From Pyrrhosoma nymphula (Eukaryota; Arthropoda; Insecta; Odonata; Coenagrionidae), in assembly GCA_963573305.1 (NCBI GenBank), contig OY754332.1, positions 48,707,559-48,771,558 on the forward strand: a DNA stretch of 64,000 bases. Direction: 5' to 3'. The position numbers and the translations under genes were made by a program. Shown here piece by piece: positions 9,486-22,164 of this stretch (position 1 is the first letter of the stretch; each line of letters starts with the position of its first letter). Under the pieces are notes generated by a model. The model did no database searches and was not told the origin of the DNA. It was given only the letters and a program-made list of their open reading frames with translations.

Positions 9486-11881
9486 TCAATTGTAGTACAT
9501 TCAATGACTTTGCTTGAATTTGAGAGTTTATTTATTAAAATCCAGTGGTAGTCCATTCGAAAACCTTCACAATCGAAATGATAAGCCCTTCGATTTATCA
9601 GTGTCATAATTATGTTTCATGAAATGGCAATGGTTTTACTCTCTTATACATTTCATGCACATGATCATACATTTCATTCATTACTTTCATATGGGATTGT
9701 TCCTTCACTGCACTGTTATGCTTCATTTTCTTCTCCATGTGTTTTCATAATATTATTTGACACAATCCTCCGAGCAGTTCTTAAGAAAACCATCATGAAT
9801 TTGCCTGCAGAAATCCATGTTCATTTCAAAATAAACCTCAATTTTTTAAATAATATTACAATTATTGATCTATGTCCTTGGCATATGACTATTTTGGCAA
9901 CGAAGTTTTACTTGGTCATTGAATTTTCCATTTCTCCTAAATTAATGCTATTTTTTCATTTTCAGAGCTGGTTAAGGATTGACAGATGACATGCAACATT
10001 TTGAATGTTTCCTGCTGCAGCCATTAATTCAGTTCATTATAGATGACTTTTTAATCTGCTGAATGTATATTTCTTATGCAATAAAGCATGCTTTGTTTGC
10101 ATTTTTTGTACGTTTGGTCATTAACCTACCCACATCAACTGTTTTCATAATGAAATAGTAACATTTCCGTTCTACGTATTTTCAGGGTATTCATTCCAGG
10201 TTTTAATTTCCAGTAAGTTTTCCCATTTCTGATGACATCAGCGATTTCACCAAACAATAAGATAAATTAAGGGGTATTTGCACGTTTTTGTGCAATGAGT
10301 CGTAATTCTATATCATTTACGTTAAATTGGATCATTAAAAATATTAAATTATGAAAAACAAGTAGGCAATGGTGTCAAAGATAATTTCGACTTACGCGGG
10401 TTTCCTGTGGTGTTGCAAGTAACGCCATCCTAAGTTGTAGTGAGAAGTTATGCGACCACTATCAAAAGAATTTAGCGTTCAGTTGGCACTCCTTGACTAC
10501 TACTAACTGGGCTTTCCTTCGTCCAGCGCCGCATCTTACATGGCTAAAAGTGCACCCTCCAGTGGAAGGTATTTGAACTTAAAAAGCGCGCGTTTACGGA
10601 ACAGTAGCGAAATTTTAAAACTTTAGGTTTAGGTGTGATGCTAGTCTTTCCCTTATCCGATTACAATGATATTTTACGCGCTTTATTTTCTGCGGATTGA
10701 ATGTACGATGGAATGAAATTATATTCCATCATTGTGGTCTGGAGTAAATGTCAGATTCTGAAAGAATAGTAAAGATGCTAAGATTTCTAAGTAGAAATTG
10801 AATACCCAACTCATTAAGAGGAGAAATCAAAGCCTCAGTGAAAGGCTTGACAGTTTATATTGGGTCACTTTTTTGTTAAGATTGTGGCCTTAGCTTGATG
10901 TAAAACAGCTAACTTTCTTTCCAAGGTCTTTAGGTCAAACATGGTAAGTTTGTATGTAAAAATGTACAAATCACTGTATGCGATGAGAATTGGAATGTAA
11001 TTACACTCGCTGGTAACTTTATATTTCTCACAATTAATTTGTCTTTAGTCGGATTTGCATCGCTGCAACTAGTACAAACAGCTACGGCGTCATCATCAGG
11101 TACTCAGGTATTTCTCGCCATCACTCGAATGTTATACCATTTTTGGTACCGTTGCCAAATGAATGCAGGCACGGCAAACGAATTATCTTTATGAGGGTAC
11201 TTTCCACCATGAAAATTTCTTACATTGCATATTTAATATTACGTTAAGTAGCAGTATTTCAAATTCTCAACTCTGCACTTTGCGATTGTATTTCCCGTGT
11301 TCGACTGAGCACCTTGATGGAAAAATGTTAAAAACATTTTTGAAACAAGTCCCTAAGTCCGACTAGTCTATTAGATTAGATAGAAACTAGTCCCTAGATT
11401 AATTTCTCTACTAGGAGATAATATGTCAAGCGGCCTTCATATTCCGCATTAATCTTAATTATATCATACGAAAAAGAAATATTGTTTCACATGCCCCGAT
11501 AAAGGCCAACCATCCGCAAAAAAATAAGAAAAGCATTTTACGGAAATAAACTTCTTTATACTCTGTAACTTTAGCTTGTTGAGATTTCATACCTATTTAT
11601 TGGAATTGGTACGAAGAAAGAATTGCTATGAAGAAGGTACCATAGTATGACGTTACTCTCAATTGTCTTCAGGCTTTTCGTCCAGTTTGATAAATATTTT
11701 GGCAACAGCTACGAACATTTTCCTTACCTAAGTAAAAACTGTGCAATTTTCCCGTCACAACACATTAAAAACTTTCTCTAACTCAATGCAAAGTCTTCTT
11801 TGGACATTTCAACAATTCATTTTACGCAAACATACGCATACATGGTACACCACAACGTATTTCCGAGTGTTTTATAACTTG

Positions 11882-11909
11882 ATTGGTTGAAATTTTAATT
11901 TCAACCAAT
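11882..11909. repeat. Perfect short inverted repeat
   Basis: ATTGGTTGAAATT and its exact complement separated by two bases. No associated feature. Confidence 0.7.
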
Positions 11910-13649
11910 AAAGTCATTTGAAATATTTTCAAAGAAAAATATTCATTCGTATTTCTTATTTAAACGCATCGCAAATTCGGTCTCTTGCTGCCATTCGCTT
12001 CCGTATCATCTTCATTTGGCTCATTTTCAACCGGCCGGGGAGGACACTGCTTCTTCTTCAACGGAGGTATCATTGTTTGTATCTGCACTTCACACCAATC
12101 TCAAGTCAATTAAGAAATACAATTTAAAATAAATACCATCGCGATTTTCTCATTTGACTATCAGCCACCAAAACCACAGTGTGGTCTTCTCGGTAAGAAG
12201 ATGCTTCATGCTTCTCTTTCCAAATAGCGTCCTCAGCTATCCGTAGGGCCAGTTATAGGGCCAGAATAGACTAAATAATGGGCTTAGAGAACGAATGCAA
12301 GCAGGTAATACCGCCAAGTGACTTTTCGCTGTACGAAGGTTTCATCTCGCAGTGGAACTATATAGGACAACAGCAGAATAAATGACTTATCATTCTTTCA
12401 TGTATGAAAGCAGGTGGTGTTAAGGCCTCTAGTGGGCATTGTTATTTCCTTTCAGACCGTGTCCCCAAGGTATGGCACTGCTCAATTTTTATCCGACGAG
12501 GCAAGGAAAGCACATGCAACGCAATTGCGCGAACAAAAGTGATGCTAAACATGGGCCATTGCTTCATCCAAACCACGGAGCCAAGTATAACCACTAGACA
12601 AGGATCTTTCACCGCGAGTGTCTTTTCAAAAAGAAAATTACAACCCTTCCACGAAAAAAAATTCAATGAAAAAACGCAAAAAGAAGTAAGAGCGACTTTT
12701 CACAAATGTGCATTGGAATAATGCACATTCCTTTCTTCCGATACTCACGAATCTCTGGCTATTCAGCTCTTACACTACGGCATAATTTGGTCACGGTATC
12801 CAATTGAGCTTCTTGAGCAAAGATGCCGCGTTGTCCTGCAAAATGATTTTAGTGGAGGATTACTCATTTTAATAAGACCATTGACAGTCAAGGGATTCTC
12901 ATTTCCATAAACGACCACAGTTTCGTCCTCAGAAAAGACGATTAGGGAGGCGCAAAATAATGGCATTACGGATTAAGACATTCGAAAGCTTCGCGCGCTG
13001 TCCCTGAGGGGAACTCGGAGCGATGACGTGCTACTGACCGACACCCACAAGACCCAATCATATCACCTCTTTCATTGCTTATCAAAAAATCCTCCTATGT
13101 TCTTGTTCCTAAATTGTACAAAAGAGAGCTCGATAAAACTTCAACTCTTCCAGGAAACATTTGTAGATACCAATCGATTTTAATTCAAACGCATAAAAAA
13201 TATCAATCACAGAAGATCGAACCTTGAAAACTTTTAAAGAACTTTAGGACCACATATTTAAATCGATTTAAAATTTTGTTATTAATGCTCTGCACGATCG
13301 TCGTTCACAATATTTTAAACATGACCAAATTATGGCAGTCAGGCGATTTCACGGTGTTTTGATTTTAATTTACGACGTCTCAGATGAATAGCATCCACGC
13401 TATATAAGTTTTGTTTTTAATTTAAATACATTCTCTTTACTTTAATGCAGAAATTGCCACAACGTGGATGCCCGATGTTTATGTGGAACTCATCTAATTC
13501 ATGTCTCTACTATTTTGACGACAAAATATAATTTGTGTGATAGAAATTATTAGTATTAATGTATATTGCTAATACATACATGCATAGAGGTACAAGCGTG
13601 TGAGACTTGCCACTAAAACTACGTAACAGATTAAGAAACAAGCATTACA

Positions 13650-13890
13650 GAGCAAATCAAATAATTATCTATACTACTTATCGATAAATCTAATTATAAA
13701 GTCTCAGTGGCAACTATGGTCTCTTATTGTTCTCAAGAACATTTCCATTTTAAGCCTGTATGATTTCCTATTTTTTTCTCATGGTGTAATCTACCATTGT
13801 ACGCGGGTTTCCTTAAAATGTTTTTGACGTCGTCAGAAATGAGATTGGCCTGTAACTTAATTAGAAGATTAAGTTCAAATTTTAACTGAT
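13650..13890 (-). pseudogene. L2/CR1-like LINE 3' fragment
   Basis: Aligns by eye with the minus-strand LINE fragment near 47130-47340. Shared segments include AAAGTCTCA(g/t)TGGCA, the TAAAATGTT...GACGTCGTCAGA block and TGTAACTTA. On the minus strand the latter correspond to an RT C-terminal region like NLL-KLQ-(D/N)L-SDDV-NILR. Too decayed to define ends. Confidence 0.5.
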
Positions 13891-13899
13891 AATTGGATA

Positions 13900-15349
13900 G
13901 CGATTTCCAGCCCGGTGGTTGCAGTAGGCTTGTAACACCAATGAAATAATCATAGCGTCCTTTTACACATATTTCCTATCCTCACTGAACGTGCTTTAAC
14001 TAAGTATTTGTTAGACTACCTTATAAGTTATTCCAAATTGTATTCCAAATGAGGTCAAATAAGGGAGACGTTGCTAAAGCCGTGTACGAAACAGTACCTA
14101 CGTAAGGGCCCTAAAAAGGCACATCGGAGGTGCTGCTACCTTTAAAAAAGCAAGAAATGCACACTTTTGGCCTCTTCTCGTTGAACTCCAAGCCATTTTG
14201 AGGTGAAGAATGATATGCATTTTCCAGTCATTGGTGCTTTCGCGCTGGGCTTCAAAGCGCGGCGTGATAGCTTTGATCGTGTTCATTGCTGGTGATAGAT
14301 CTCTAACGCTCAAAATTTGACTTGCCTTTCTGTTGTAAATTCCATAATCACGCAGGAAGAGGCATAGTATATGCGTTCCAAATTGCTCTTTTTATAACTC
14401 CATAAAACGTAAAATATGGATCGGGAATCCTGGACCATCTGAATCGAGAATCGAACCACGGACCTTTGGCTTGTTGGGCCAATTTCATCGTATTTTTATC
14501 ACCGGTTAAGGCAGAAATAAAAACTTACTTGTATCTTTATATGTAGGAGGGTATTTTATGGATATTTCCTCCTGGAACAAAGTACGACAAGGGGTCGAGT
14601 CGTGAAATTCACTCTCCGGTTTAAAAAAAAATACCGATTCTAGTCTAGGAATCGGATTGTTGTGATGACCAGGAGCCTTTCAAAGTTAGAGTGCACAATC
14701 CGTTAAGGTGACTGAATTGGTGGGCCCATGAATATAAGTATGGATCTAAATATTTGGCACTACTGTACGGGCAAAGGTGTTGCCTAGCTTTCCACCAAAG
14801 ATAGGTTGCGCTGCAGTTGGCATGGTTCCAATTCTGTGTGTCAAAAATGGCCGGTTTAATTGGGAGGTCAATTCCGGTACCTTTATTTCCAGTATCACCA
14901 TTTGAATCACGGCCTTTCCTTATTATAACCACCTTCTCTAGAGTGGCGGCGCTACAACCTGCTTGGTCCTGATTTTTCGGTGCTTGCAGAATGTTTGGCA
15001 ACACCCACTGGGGGCAAGTTTAGGATCCATATGTATATTCATGGGTGGGCCATTGAGTGAACATTTTATTTTTTTTCGTATAAGTCGAATATACCTCATC
15101 AAAGTTTCATGAATTCGACACCAGGAGTGCTGCATATTTAAAACGGAAAGCCTAAAACACTGCTTTCAGGAATGATACTTACGAAAGAAAAAAGCGGGAC
15201 ATTTGGAAAAAGGTTGGGACACCGGGACATTCTATCAAATAACAGAACTGTCCCGGGAAAAACGAGACGAATGGGAACTCTACTTTAGGTGTCACTGATA
15301 AAAGAATGGGTACGAGGTAACTTCTACATACCCAGCTAGGTTTTAGCCG
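13900..15349. other. Unassigned stretch with one SINE-like head
   Basis: Apart from the tRNA-like segment at 14425-14525, no recognised sequence. Open frames at 14645-15004 and 15179-15502 (minus) match no family I know. Confidence 0.4.
14425..14525 (-). repeat. tRNA-derived SINE-like head
   Basis: On the minus strand, GTGGTTCGATTCTCG is a good pol III B box. Just upstream TTGGC-CCAACAA-GCCAA has the size of an anticodon arm (5-bp stem, 7-nt loop). The A-box side is degenerate and there is no acceptor stem, so this is a SINE head or tRNA relic rather than a tRNA gene. Confidence 0.45.
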
Positions 15350-16260
15350 GGTGTGTCCGTGGGTGGGGTGGGGTAGGTGGGGGGAGGGGAGGATCCGGGG
15401 GTGGCGTACGGGAGGGGGATCACCCTCCCTCATGAGCCTTCCGTCCGCAGTCGCTTTGTCACCGCTCCATACTCCTCTTGCTTTAATCCTCTCCAAGTTC
15501 AATCGTCTCGTCCCTCGGGCTTAATCCCACGCACGAACCTGCCTCAACACCCACGCGCATGGCAACTGCCACTCTCCACCACCCCCCTCCCCCCGAGGCC
15601 CCCGCCCCCTCCCCACCCTCCCCCCTCCGCCCCTCACCTTCTCTCCCGCCGGCGAACTTCTTTCGCGTCTTAGGTCTCGAAGCCTCGGCCACGATACGAG
15701 CGGCGGGCGGCGGGAGGTTAGCGGCAGAGCGACATAGCGGCAACGCTGAGTTTTATGTTTCTGTTGTTTGAGATGGAAAACGTTCGGACACAGCCATGAT
15801 AGATGTGAGTGGCAACGCGGCACGGCTAAGTGCCGCTCTACTGCCGCTCACCGCCAATCTCAGACATCACATTTTTCTTGTGCCGCTCTGCCGTTCTACT
15901 CAGTCTGTGGCAAAATGTCGGCCGAGAACGTTTTGTCTAATGATAGTACTGCCATTTCTGCTTCTGAACAAATCTTAGGTCGAATCACCGCTCGTATCGT
16001 GGACACTACCGCCCTGCCGCTCTGCCGCCCCGCCGCGATACTGCTCAGCTGCCCACCACCTGCCGCTCATATCGTGACCGAGGCTATACACTCCCGGCGA
16101 TCAACGAATTCCGGGAATCATCTTCCGCACCCCGAGGCGCCGGAGCAAGAATCGCTTTTCCCGCCACCCCGCCTCCAATCCACGCTCGAAATCCGATCCT
16201 ACGATCGCGCGACCTGCCGTCACATTATCGAGAACGGCGCCCCGCACTCCTGAATGAAGA
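15350..16260. repeat. GC-rich, CpG-dense degenerate inverted repeat
   Basis: Sharply GC-rich against AT-rich surroundings. It begins with G-rich then C-rich tracts (15360-15640) and continues with many GCCGCTCTGCC / GGCAGAGCGGC units. GCCTCGGCCACGATACGAGCGGC (around 15685) reappears, degraded and inverted, around 16050-16090, as does the GAACGTTTTGTC / GGAAAACGTTC pair, so the block is a foldback. Overlapping open frames are low-complexity Pro/Arg strings of the composition. A CpG-island promoter is the alternative, but no gene starts here. Confidence 0.5.
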
Positions 16261-17590
16261 AGCTTGGCGGAAATCATGGCTTTCGCACGACTCGGAAGAA
16301 TCCCAGACTATCGATTGAAAAGCCGGGAGAGAGGCGGACTCGGTTTCAGCTGCGTGCGACAGACATGATAGAGATTGTGCAGGTTTTACAGACAAGATGA
16401 CACACAGACATGACAGAGGTTTTATAGATGAATCCTATTCTGGAAGGGGTATCATATCGGTGCGGTGGCTGGTGTATTATGTCCTCTTCCTGAGGTGGGC
16501 AACAGCATGTGGCGATAAGAAAACCCGTTCCCATTCGATCTTGGCTATTAAGCACTGTTGGGCTCTTCACGAATTCTCAAGGCTGATCAAAGTAAGTAGT
16601 TCTTAAAACGATGGAAAATTATTTTTTTACGAATCCACTATAATTTTGAAATCATTATTTTTTTCGGGAGAAGATAGATCCTGGGAAATAATAGATCTTT
16701 AAGCTTATAATACCACTAGAAATGATTTTTCAACTACTGAAAACATTAATATTTATCTTATAAAATAAAAACAATAAAAGTTCATAGAGTATCTATACGT
16801 AAAAGAAGAGCTTTCGAAAAATAATAACGCAAAATTTCCAAAACAATCTCATACGTTAAGTTTTCTGCATATAATTCTGATGAAATATTGTATAAAATGT
16901 AAATTTCTATTTTCACGAGCTGTGAGTTCACTTGTAGCTATGAAGTAGGAAATATTCTGTTACGAAACGTTGACGGTGAGGTAGAAGCAATTTATTATCT
17001 CCCAAGACCTATCTTCTCTCTAAGAAATAATAATTTATTGATTAAAAAAGGGGTCGGGAAAGTATAAAATCTGGATAATTTACTTTATGCTTCAAATACA
17101 GTGCGGAAAACAGTTGCTTACACGGAAACACCGATTCCCGCTTGATCACTGGTAGCTTTAGCGATATTTTTCACAAGTCATAATGAAAACCATATTCAAA
17201 ATTAATTTTTTTTTAATTTTAGCAGCTGTGAAAAGCATTAAGTAAAAATTGTAACATTATTGGCGCAAAAAATTTGCCTTAAATTACTGAAACTGTTAGT
17301 AATGAACTAAATATACATCTATAAGTTTTCAGCTTGATTCGTTTTTTTTCCACGCCGTACTCTGAAGACACCTTAACAATGGAAGATTTTTTTGCGATTC
17401 TGTGCGAAATTACTGCGGTGGGAAATCCAGTTGTTTTTAAATGAATTTGAAAATTAATGCAAACTGCACACCGTTTAATTTACGACGAGTTCCATGCGTT
17501 AAAATTCCTAATTTTAAAAATGAGTCTCTCTGGAGTGCATACCCGTACCCCTGTCCGAAAGTGTCAGACAGTCTGTGCAAAAAACTTGAG
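16261..17590. other. Unassigned AT-rich stretch
   Basis: No motif-bearing open frame, inverted ends or target duplications recognised. Confidence 0.45.
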
Positions 17591-17604
17591 CCCTACGGCA
17601 TGAA

Positions 17605-17668
17605 GTAACACGTTTTAAAAATCTCCAATGACCGTAATAAATTGGCACCACTCCTCAAAATTACACAA
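17605..17668 (+). repeat. Copy of the 5' part of the L2-like LINE
   Basis: The segment from TTTTAAAAATCTCCAATG to CACAACAATTG matches, in opposite orientation, the sequence at about 27845-27905 upstream of the LINE endonuclease frame. It shows that this repeat exists as an independent copy. The 17.7-18.1 kb sequence next to it (CA-rich, with CAGCGAACTGAAGGG) is unassigned. Confidence 0.5.
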
Positions 17669-18254
17669 CAATTGATGTGTTCGTTTGTGGGAAAAAAGGG
17701 GCAATTCCACAGCAGTGACCAACCACAACTTCTCGATCAGAAAACTCTTCTGTGGTGGTTTACGGGAATGTTACTTCTTCGCCAGTGACAACCACAGACA
17801 CGCACACTCGGGGATCCTTCACTAGGGCTCATGGAACCACACTAATGGCAGTACACACAGGGATAGGATGGGGGTTGTGACCACAAACACACTCACACGC
17901 ACTCAGGAAATCACTCACACACTCAAACAGGCTCAACTTCTTGGAGAATCTACCTCAAAATGAGTCAAAAAAAGACCCAAAGACAGGTATAGACGAGGGT
18001 GTACTTCGGATAAGCGTATTTTGGCCACAAGGGGGCCCTCTTCAGCGAACTGAAGGGAGTAGGCACTTGTGAAGTGTCAGAAGGGTATTCTTGTCAAGAG
18101 ACTGAGGATGGTTACTGCCGTGGAATTTCCCTTTTTTCCCGCAAACAGCAATTGTTCATCTACATCTACATACTACCCCGCAAGCCGCCTCAACAGACGT
18201 GTGGCGGGGGGTGTTAGGACACCAGCCGTTTACATTCAGAAAGGAAACGCTCTA

Positions 18255-18893
18255 ATGAAATTACGCCTAGCATTTATTGAAGTCCCTTATTGTTCGGGGG
18301 AAAAACGAATTCCCATACCTATCCGTTCGGCAAAATATCTCTCTTATTTATCGTTTCTGTCGGACCTGGAAATATAATGGGGTTCTAATATGATGTTCTC
18401 CGTGTCGCTCTGAAAGATATCTATTCTCAATTGTTCAAGCAATCTAAGCCTAGCGCGCAGCCTCCGACTCTCTGGCGGCTCCCAGCCTAATTCGTTTAAC
18501 ATCTGTGTAACGCTGTCTGTACGCCCGTAGCAGTTTTTGACGAATCGCGCAGCTTTCCTTTGAATTTTATTAAGTTCCCGGATTAAGCCTTTCTGCACCG
18601 GATCCCATATTCTCGCTGCATATTCAAGGTGTGGCCGGACGAGTGCGAAATAGCACCTCTCTTTTACTTTTTCATGCGAAAATCTTCCCACAATACGCTT
18701 GACGAATCCTAGCTTCTTCAGAGCTCTGCCACAAATATTTCTTGTATGTGCTCCCCATGATAGGTCCGAAGTTATCGTAACTCCTAGATACTTCACTTCA
18801 ACTGTCGCCTTTATGTTAACACCATCCACAGCATATACATGGGAATAGTTTGACGACCTCCATAAGAAATGTACCGCCGTGGATTTGCTCAGA
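18255..18893 (-). pseudogene. LINE RT, C-terminal part
   Basis: Continues directly from the RT at 25356 once the piggyBac is removed. Visible blocks: LSKSTAVHF, VKYLGVTITSDLSW (the post-catalytic YLG block), RPHLEYAARIWDP, IQRKAARFVKN and NELGWEPPESRR, the usual order of the RT thumb and C-terminal region in L2/CR1/Jockey LINEs. The frame stops at SRSDRNDK (18344) and resumes one frame over as IREIFCRTDRYGNSFFPRTI to about 18260, so there is one frameshift near the end. Confidence 0.8.
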
Positions 18894-19259
18894 TTCACCC
18901 TGCAGTACTCGCGTCTTTTTTGTAACGTCAGTACTCGCTCTGGGTCTATTGGACCCGTCCGAACGATGATGGCTGTTTTATTCATTTACGATGGTTTAAA
19001 TATGTTTTTATGTTTTTCCATTAATAATTCTTGTTAATAGTATGTTGTAGTAAATATTTGTTCAAAAAAATGGTTGATATTTTGCCTAAATGTATTTTCG
19101 CGCTCTTGAACTTAACACTCAATTTTTTTGTCATTTTACGATGACTTTGGGAAAGGGTTTTTGATTTGTCAATGGAAAACATCGAAAAAAGTGATTATTA
19201 CATTCATTTCATTATAACAATAAGCCTTTAATTTTATTTAATGCATAGTTTTGTTATGT

Positions 19260-20151
19260 CTTAGTTCTCATCATTCTCCTCAGCCACTTCAGTGGCACGT
19301 GAAGGATCACAATCGCTAATCTACACAGATAAACTTGGCATGTTCTCGGCAAATATAGCGATTACATTTGAAACACAAAGTTTTTGTTTTACTGTCTTTT
19401 TCTGATCTGAACAGTTGACAACGTGACCGGCTACCCGATGTTGCTCTTCAGGTTGATTATCCCTTGATTTGCAAAACTTATGTGCGGTATGTTGGAGTTT
19501 ACATGACAACGTGGAAATCGTAGTTCACCTATCAATTAATGGCTGTATTAGATAAAAAGACAAGTCCTTTAGGAAAAGCTTTTAAACTCTCTATTGTAGT
19601 GGTGGGCTGCTTGTTGACAGTAAAATAATGAGAGCATTAATTGCCATGACATTCATGAAAGAATAGAAGGTCACCAAAGGCCATCCCCGACAGTTTCTTG
19701 CCACATTGTAAATCCCGCATAACTGGTCTGTTGTTCTACGGCAGCCTTCGTGGAGTTATAAAATTAATTTACTTCTGGAAGTTTTTTCTCCCCCACATTT
19801 ATCTCATCTGTGTGATGCATCGTTGATAACAATAAAACACATTTGTTTGCATTTGGAACGTATGATAAAATTGTTGCCTTCTTTTGAAACCCAAATATGG
19901 TTGATTTTATCACTCGAAGTATAGTGCCAATAAATTATGGTGGAATTTCTTTTGTTTTTCTTATAGTTCTTACGATAGTTTTTTTACGTGCTAATAACTT
20001 TGCACATAGGGGGAAGCTTGTCAACCAATTATCTGTAGTAATGTTTCTACCAGAATATAGCAGGTGACTAACGACTCTTTTTACAACTTCAACTGGTCTG
20101 AAATCGGTATAATAAGGCCCTTCAGGTTCTTTCCCACAGTAGATGTCTAAC
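19260..20151 (-). pseudogene. piggyBac transposase, C-terminal part
   Basis: Resumes as LDIYCGKEPEGPYYTDF directly after the Harbinger-like insertion. RNITTDNWLTSFPLC contains the second catalytic Asp (piggyBac consensus NITCDNWFTS-PLA). Downstream the third catalytic region is degraded, and a Cys/His-rich C-terminal stretch (19321-19509: CKLQHTAHKFCKSRDNQP and following) matches the expected C-terminal cysteine-rich domain that recognises the terminal repeats. Several frame breaks. Confidence 0.8.
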
Positions 20152-21993
20152 TTATGGCCGGTTGCAGGAACGACACATATGTATTCAATAGCGTTATGAG
20201 ACTCATAAGCCCTAGCAACCATTCAATAAGTGTTGCAGGAACGTTCAATAACTTTATGAGTTCCATAAACTGTCCCATAACTTATCAGACCAAATCCGTG
20301 GGGTTAAATTCTTATGAATCCCATAAAAATACAATATGGCGGATAAGTAATCAGGTGTTTGGAAGTGTTGTTGCGTGAATATCGATTTTATTGGATGAAA
20401 AAGTTCGTGTGTTTAAAGTTAATGGACATTTACTCCCACCTAGCTAGCTTATAAATCATATTTAACCATCAGGTATGCATATAACTGCTAAACATTCCAT
20501 TTTTTCTTTCATTTGAGTAATCATGGCTTGCTGATTCACTATGAATTGCTCTTATACGGTTCAAATCTTGCCGCGATACAGAAATATGGTAATCGTAAAA
20601 GTGCAAACGTGCTACGGTGATCATCTGTTATTTATTTGAGTGTTGTGAAGTTCATCTGCAATATTATTTACGGTTCTAACCCATTAATAATAACTTGAAG
20701 GAGCTTTTCAGTATAAAGATCATTTATATAGGTTGTAGTGTGCAATTACTTTCTCTTAATATTTAGAAGGACTTAATTTTAATTTGAAGTAGGTAAACTC
20801 ATCGTCTCCTTTCATCATCTCGTTGATAAATTGTTGATGTATATTGCATTATACTGGTAACTGTTCGCCTTACTCCAACACTTGTTTTCGCATATTCCTT
20901 GCAAACGTTAAAATTCACGGCCATTACAACAACCTCTTATTATACCATGTATACAATAATATGGATGCGTAAATACATCGCCTATGTTATTCAAAATCCA
21001 AGATCTGGTGATATTTATGTCTTTCTTAACTCACTGTTTTTACGAATTGGAGAATTAATGCTAATATTTACCCCTTTATGTTATTCCTACGGCTAATATT
21101 TGTTATGTCCACTAAAATAATTAGATCATAAAAAAGGAAGTTTGTGTTTGTCGAGTTAAATAAATGGACATATAATTTGAAAAATACAGTGAATGACTTG
21201 TGACTAAAAGACAGTATGACCGATGAATGTGGTCAAGGAGAGTATTAACTGTTTCCTAATTGCGACAGGGCTAATAACCGTGGAGTTGCTTAAAAAGTCA
21301 AAGTAATTGGTCTTTGTGTACAGTTGACAGTAATTTCAAGGTGGTGAAAGGTATATGTAATCTCAACCTTTACCTATAGTGAACCAAAATCTAAGAGCTT
21401 TGAGAGGTAGATAATATTTTCTACCACTGTTACTTGAGCTTGGAAATAAGGGTTTTACTTTGCTATAATTGACTGTTTTGCATAAGAATTATGAAAGCAG
21501 TTTTTTTGGCCTGCAAATGAGAATGAGTGCAGTTGGTGAAGATTTATGTTTGCTGTATTATATTTTCGTTACATTCATACCATTCCAATGTGCCATAAGT
21601 TAGGTATTACCTGTGCATTCATCAGTTCTTATGCATGATACCCAAGACCTCACTCATGTGAATTTCCATTGAATCTTTTTAGTATTTGAAGGAGCTGATC
21701 GTGCTTACATAATTGCCCTGTAATGTCTTATGTTTACTAGAATTTTGCTCCCAGTGGTATTCAGGACCTAATCAACCAGCTGATCACTAAGTTCATGGAT
21801 ATCATACCAATTTAAATGTAATTATAATGATGATTTTTTTAATTTTATCAACCTGTAATGCATGTGCAATTCTGAGGAAGTGGGTTTTTCATCTTTAACC
21901 ACAATCTGAACTGTATTAAAGTATATACACATAACTGAAGCTAATCTTTGGAAAAGTTTTGCATAAATGGTGAATAAGCACCAGGTTAATGTA

Positions 21994-22164
21994 TATCAGG
22001 GATCTTTCGGGGTTTGCACCGGGTAGTTAGGTCCATGGCGGCCGACGTTTCGATGCTCGAGTGGAGCATCGTCCTCAGGGCAGAGCTGAGAGGAACCTAA
22101 CTACCCGGTGCAAACCCCGAAAGATCCCTGATATAAATCTTCGCCGGGAAAGCCTGAAATCATT
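21994..22164 (-). mobile_element. Palindromic ribozyme-bearing insertion B (Penelope-like)
   Basis: 171 bp between two copies of CAGGTTAATGTA (21982-21993 and 22165-22176), a perfect 12-bp duplication. Inverted arms of about 40 bp with essentially perfect pairing start ATATCAGGGATC (from 21993) and end GATCCCTGATAT (to 22134). An unpaired tail of about 30 bp contains AAGCCTGAAA, as in insertion A (2744-3038). The segment between the arms holds a hammerhead-like motif on the minus strand. No coding capacity. Likely a truncated Penelope-like copy or a retrozyme-like unit; the duplication shows that it inserted as a discrete piece. Confidence 0.78.
22041..22081 (-). ncRNA. Hammerhead-ribozyme-like motif, insertion B
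   Basis: Minus strand, in order: GCC (stem I), CTGAGGA (core CUGANGA), one base, GATGCTC, loop CACTC, GAGCATC (7-bp perfect stem II), GAAAC, GTC, then GGC (closing stem I, three pairs). This is the minimal type I layout with an AC/GT stem III described for Penelope-like elements, which usually act as dimers. All core positions I can check are conserved. Cleavage would be expected after GTC. It lies between the 40-bp arms of the foldback. Confidence 0.68.

Larger units (their letters stand above)
8133..13480. other. Long stretch without recognised genes
   Basis: If the THAP exon is real this would be its intron or 3' region. I found no matching second exon. Small inverted repeats lie at 9455-9485 and 11882-11909. 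A CTGATGATGACGCC block on the minus strand near 11079-11100 recalls a ribozyme half-core but lacks the rest. Open frames such as 9612-9989 and 12404-12721 show no family motif and read as chance. Confidence 0.4.

Noticed and set aside
9612..9989. 125-codon open frame as a membrane protein gene
   Set aside because: Hydrophobic composition is what AT-rich DNA gives by chance; no start context, motif or splice support.
11046..11101. Third hammerhead-like motif (CTGATGATGACGCC on the minus strand)
   Set aside because: The expected stem II partner and GAAAC are absent; only half the core is present and no duplication frames it.
15377..16253. Several overlapping Pro/Arg/Ala-rich open frames on both strands
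   Set aside because: They follow from GC-rich low-complexity sequence; no start context, splice signals or family motifs favour any one of them.
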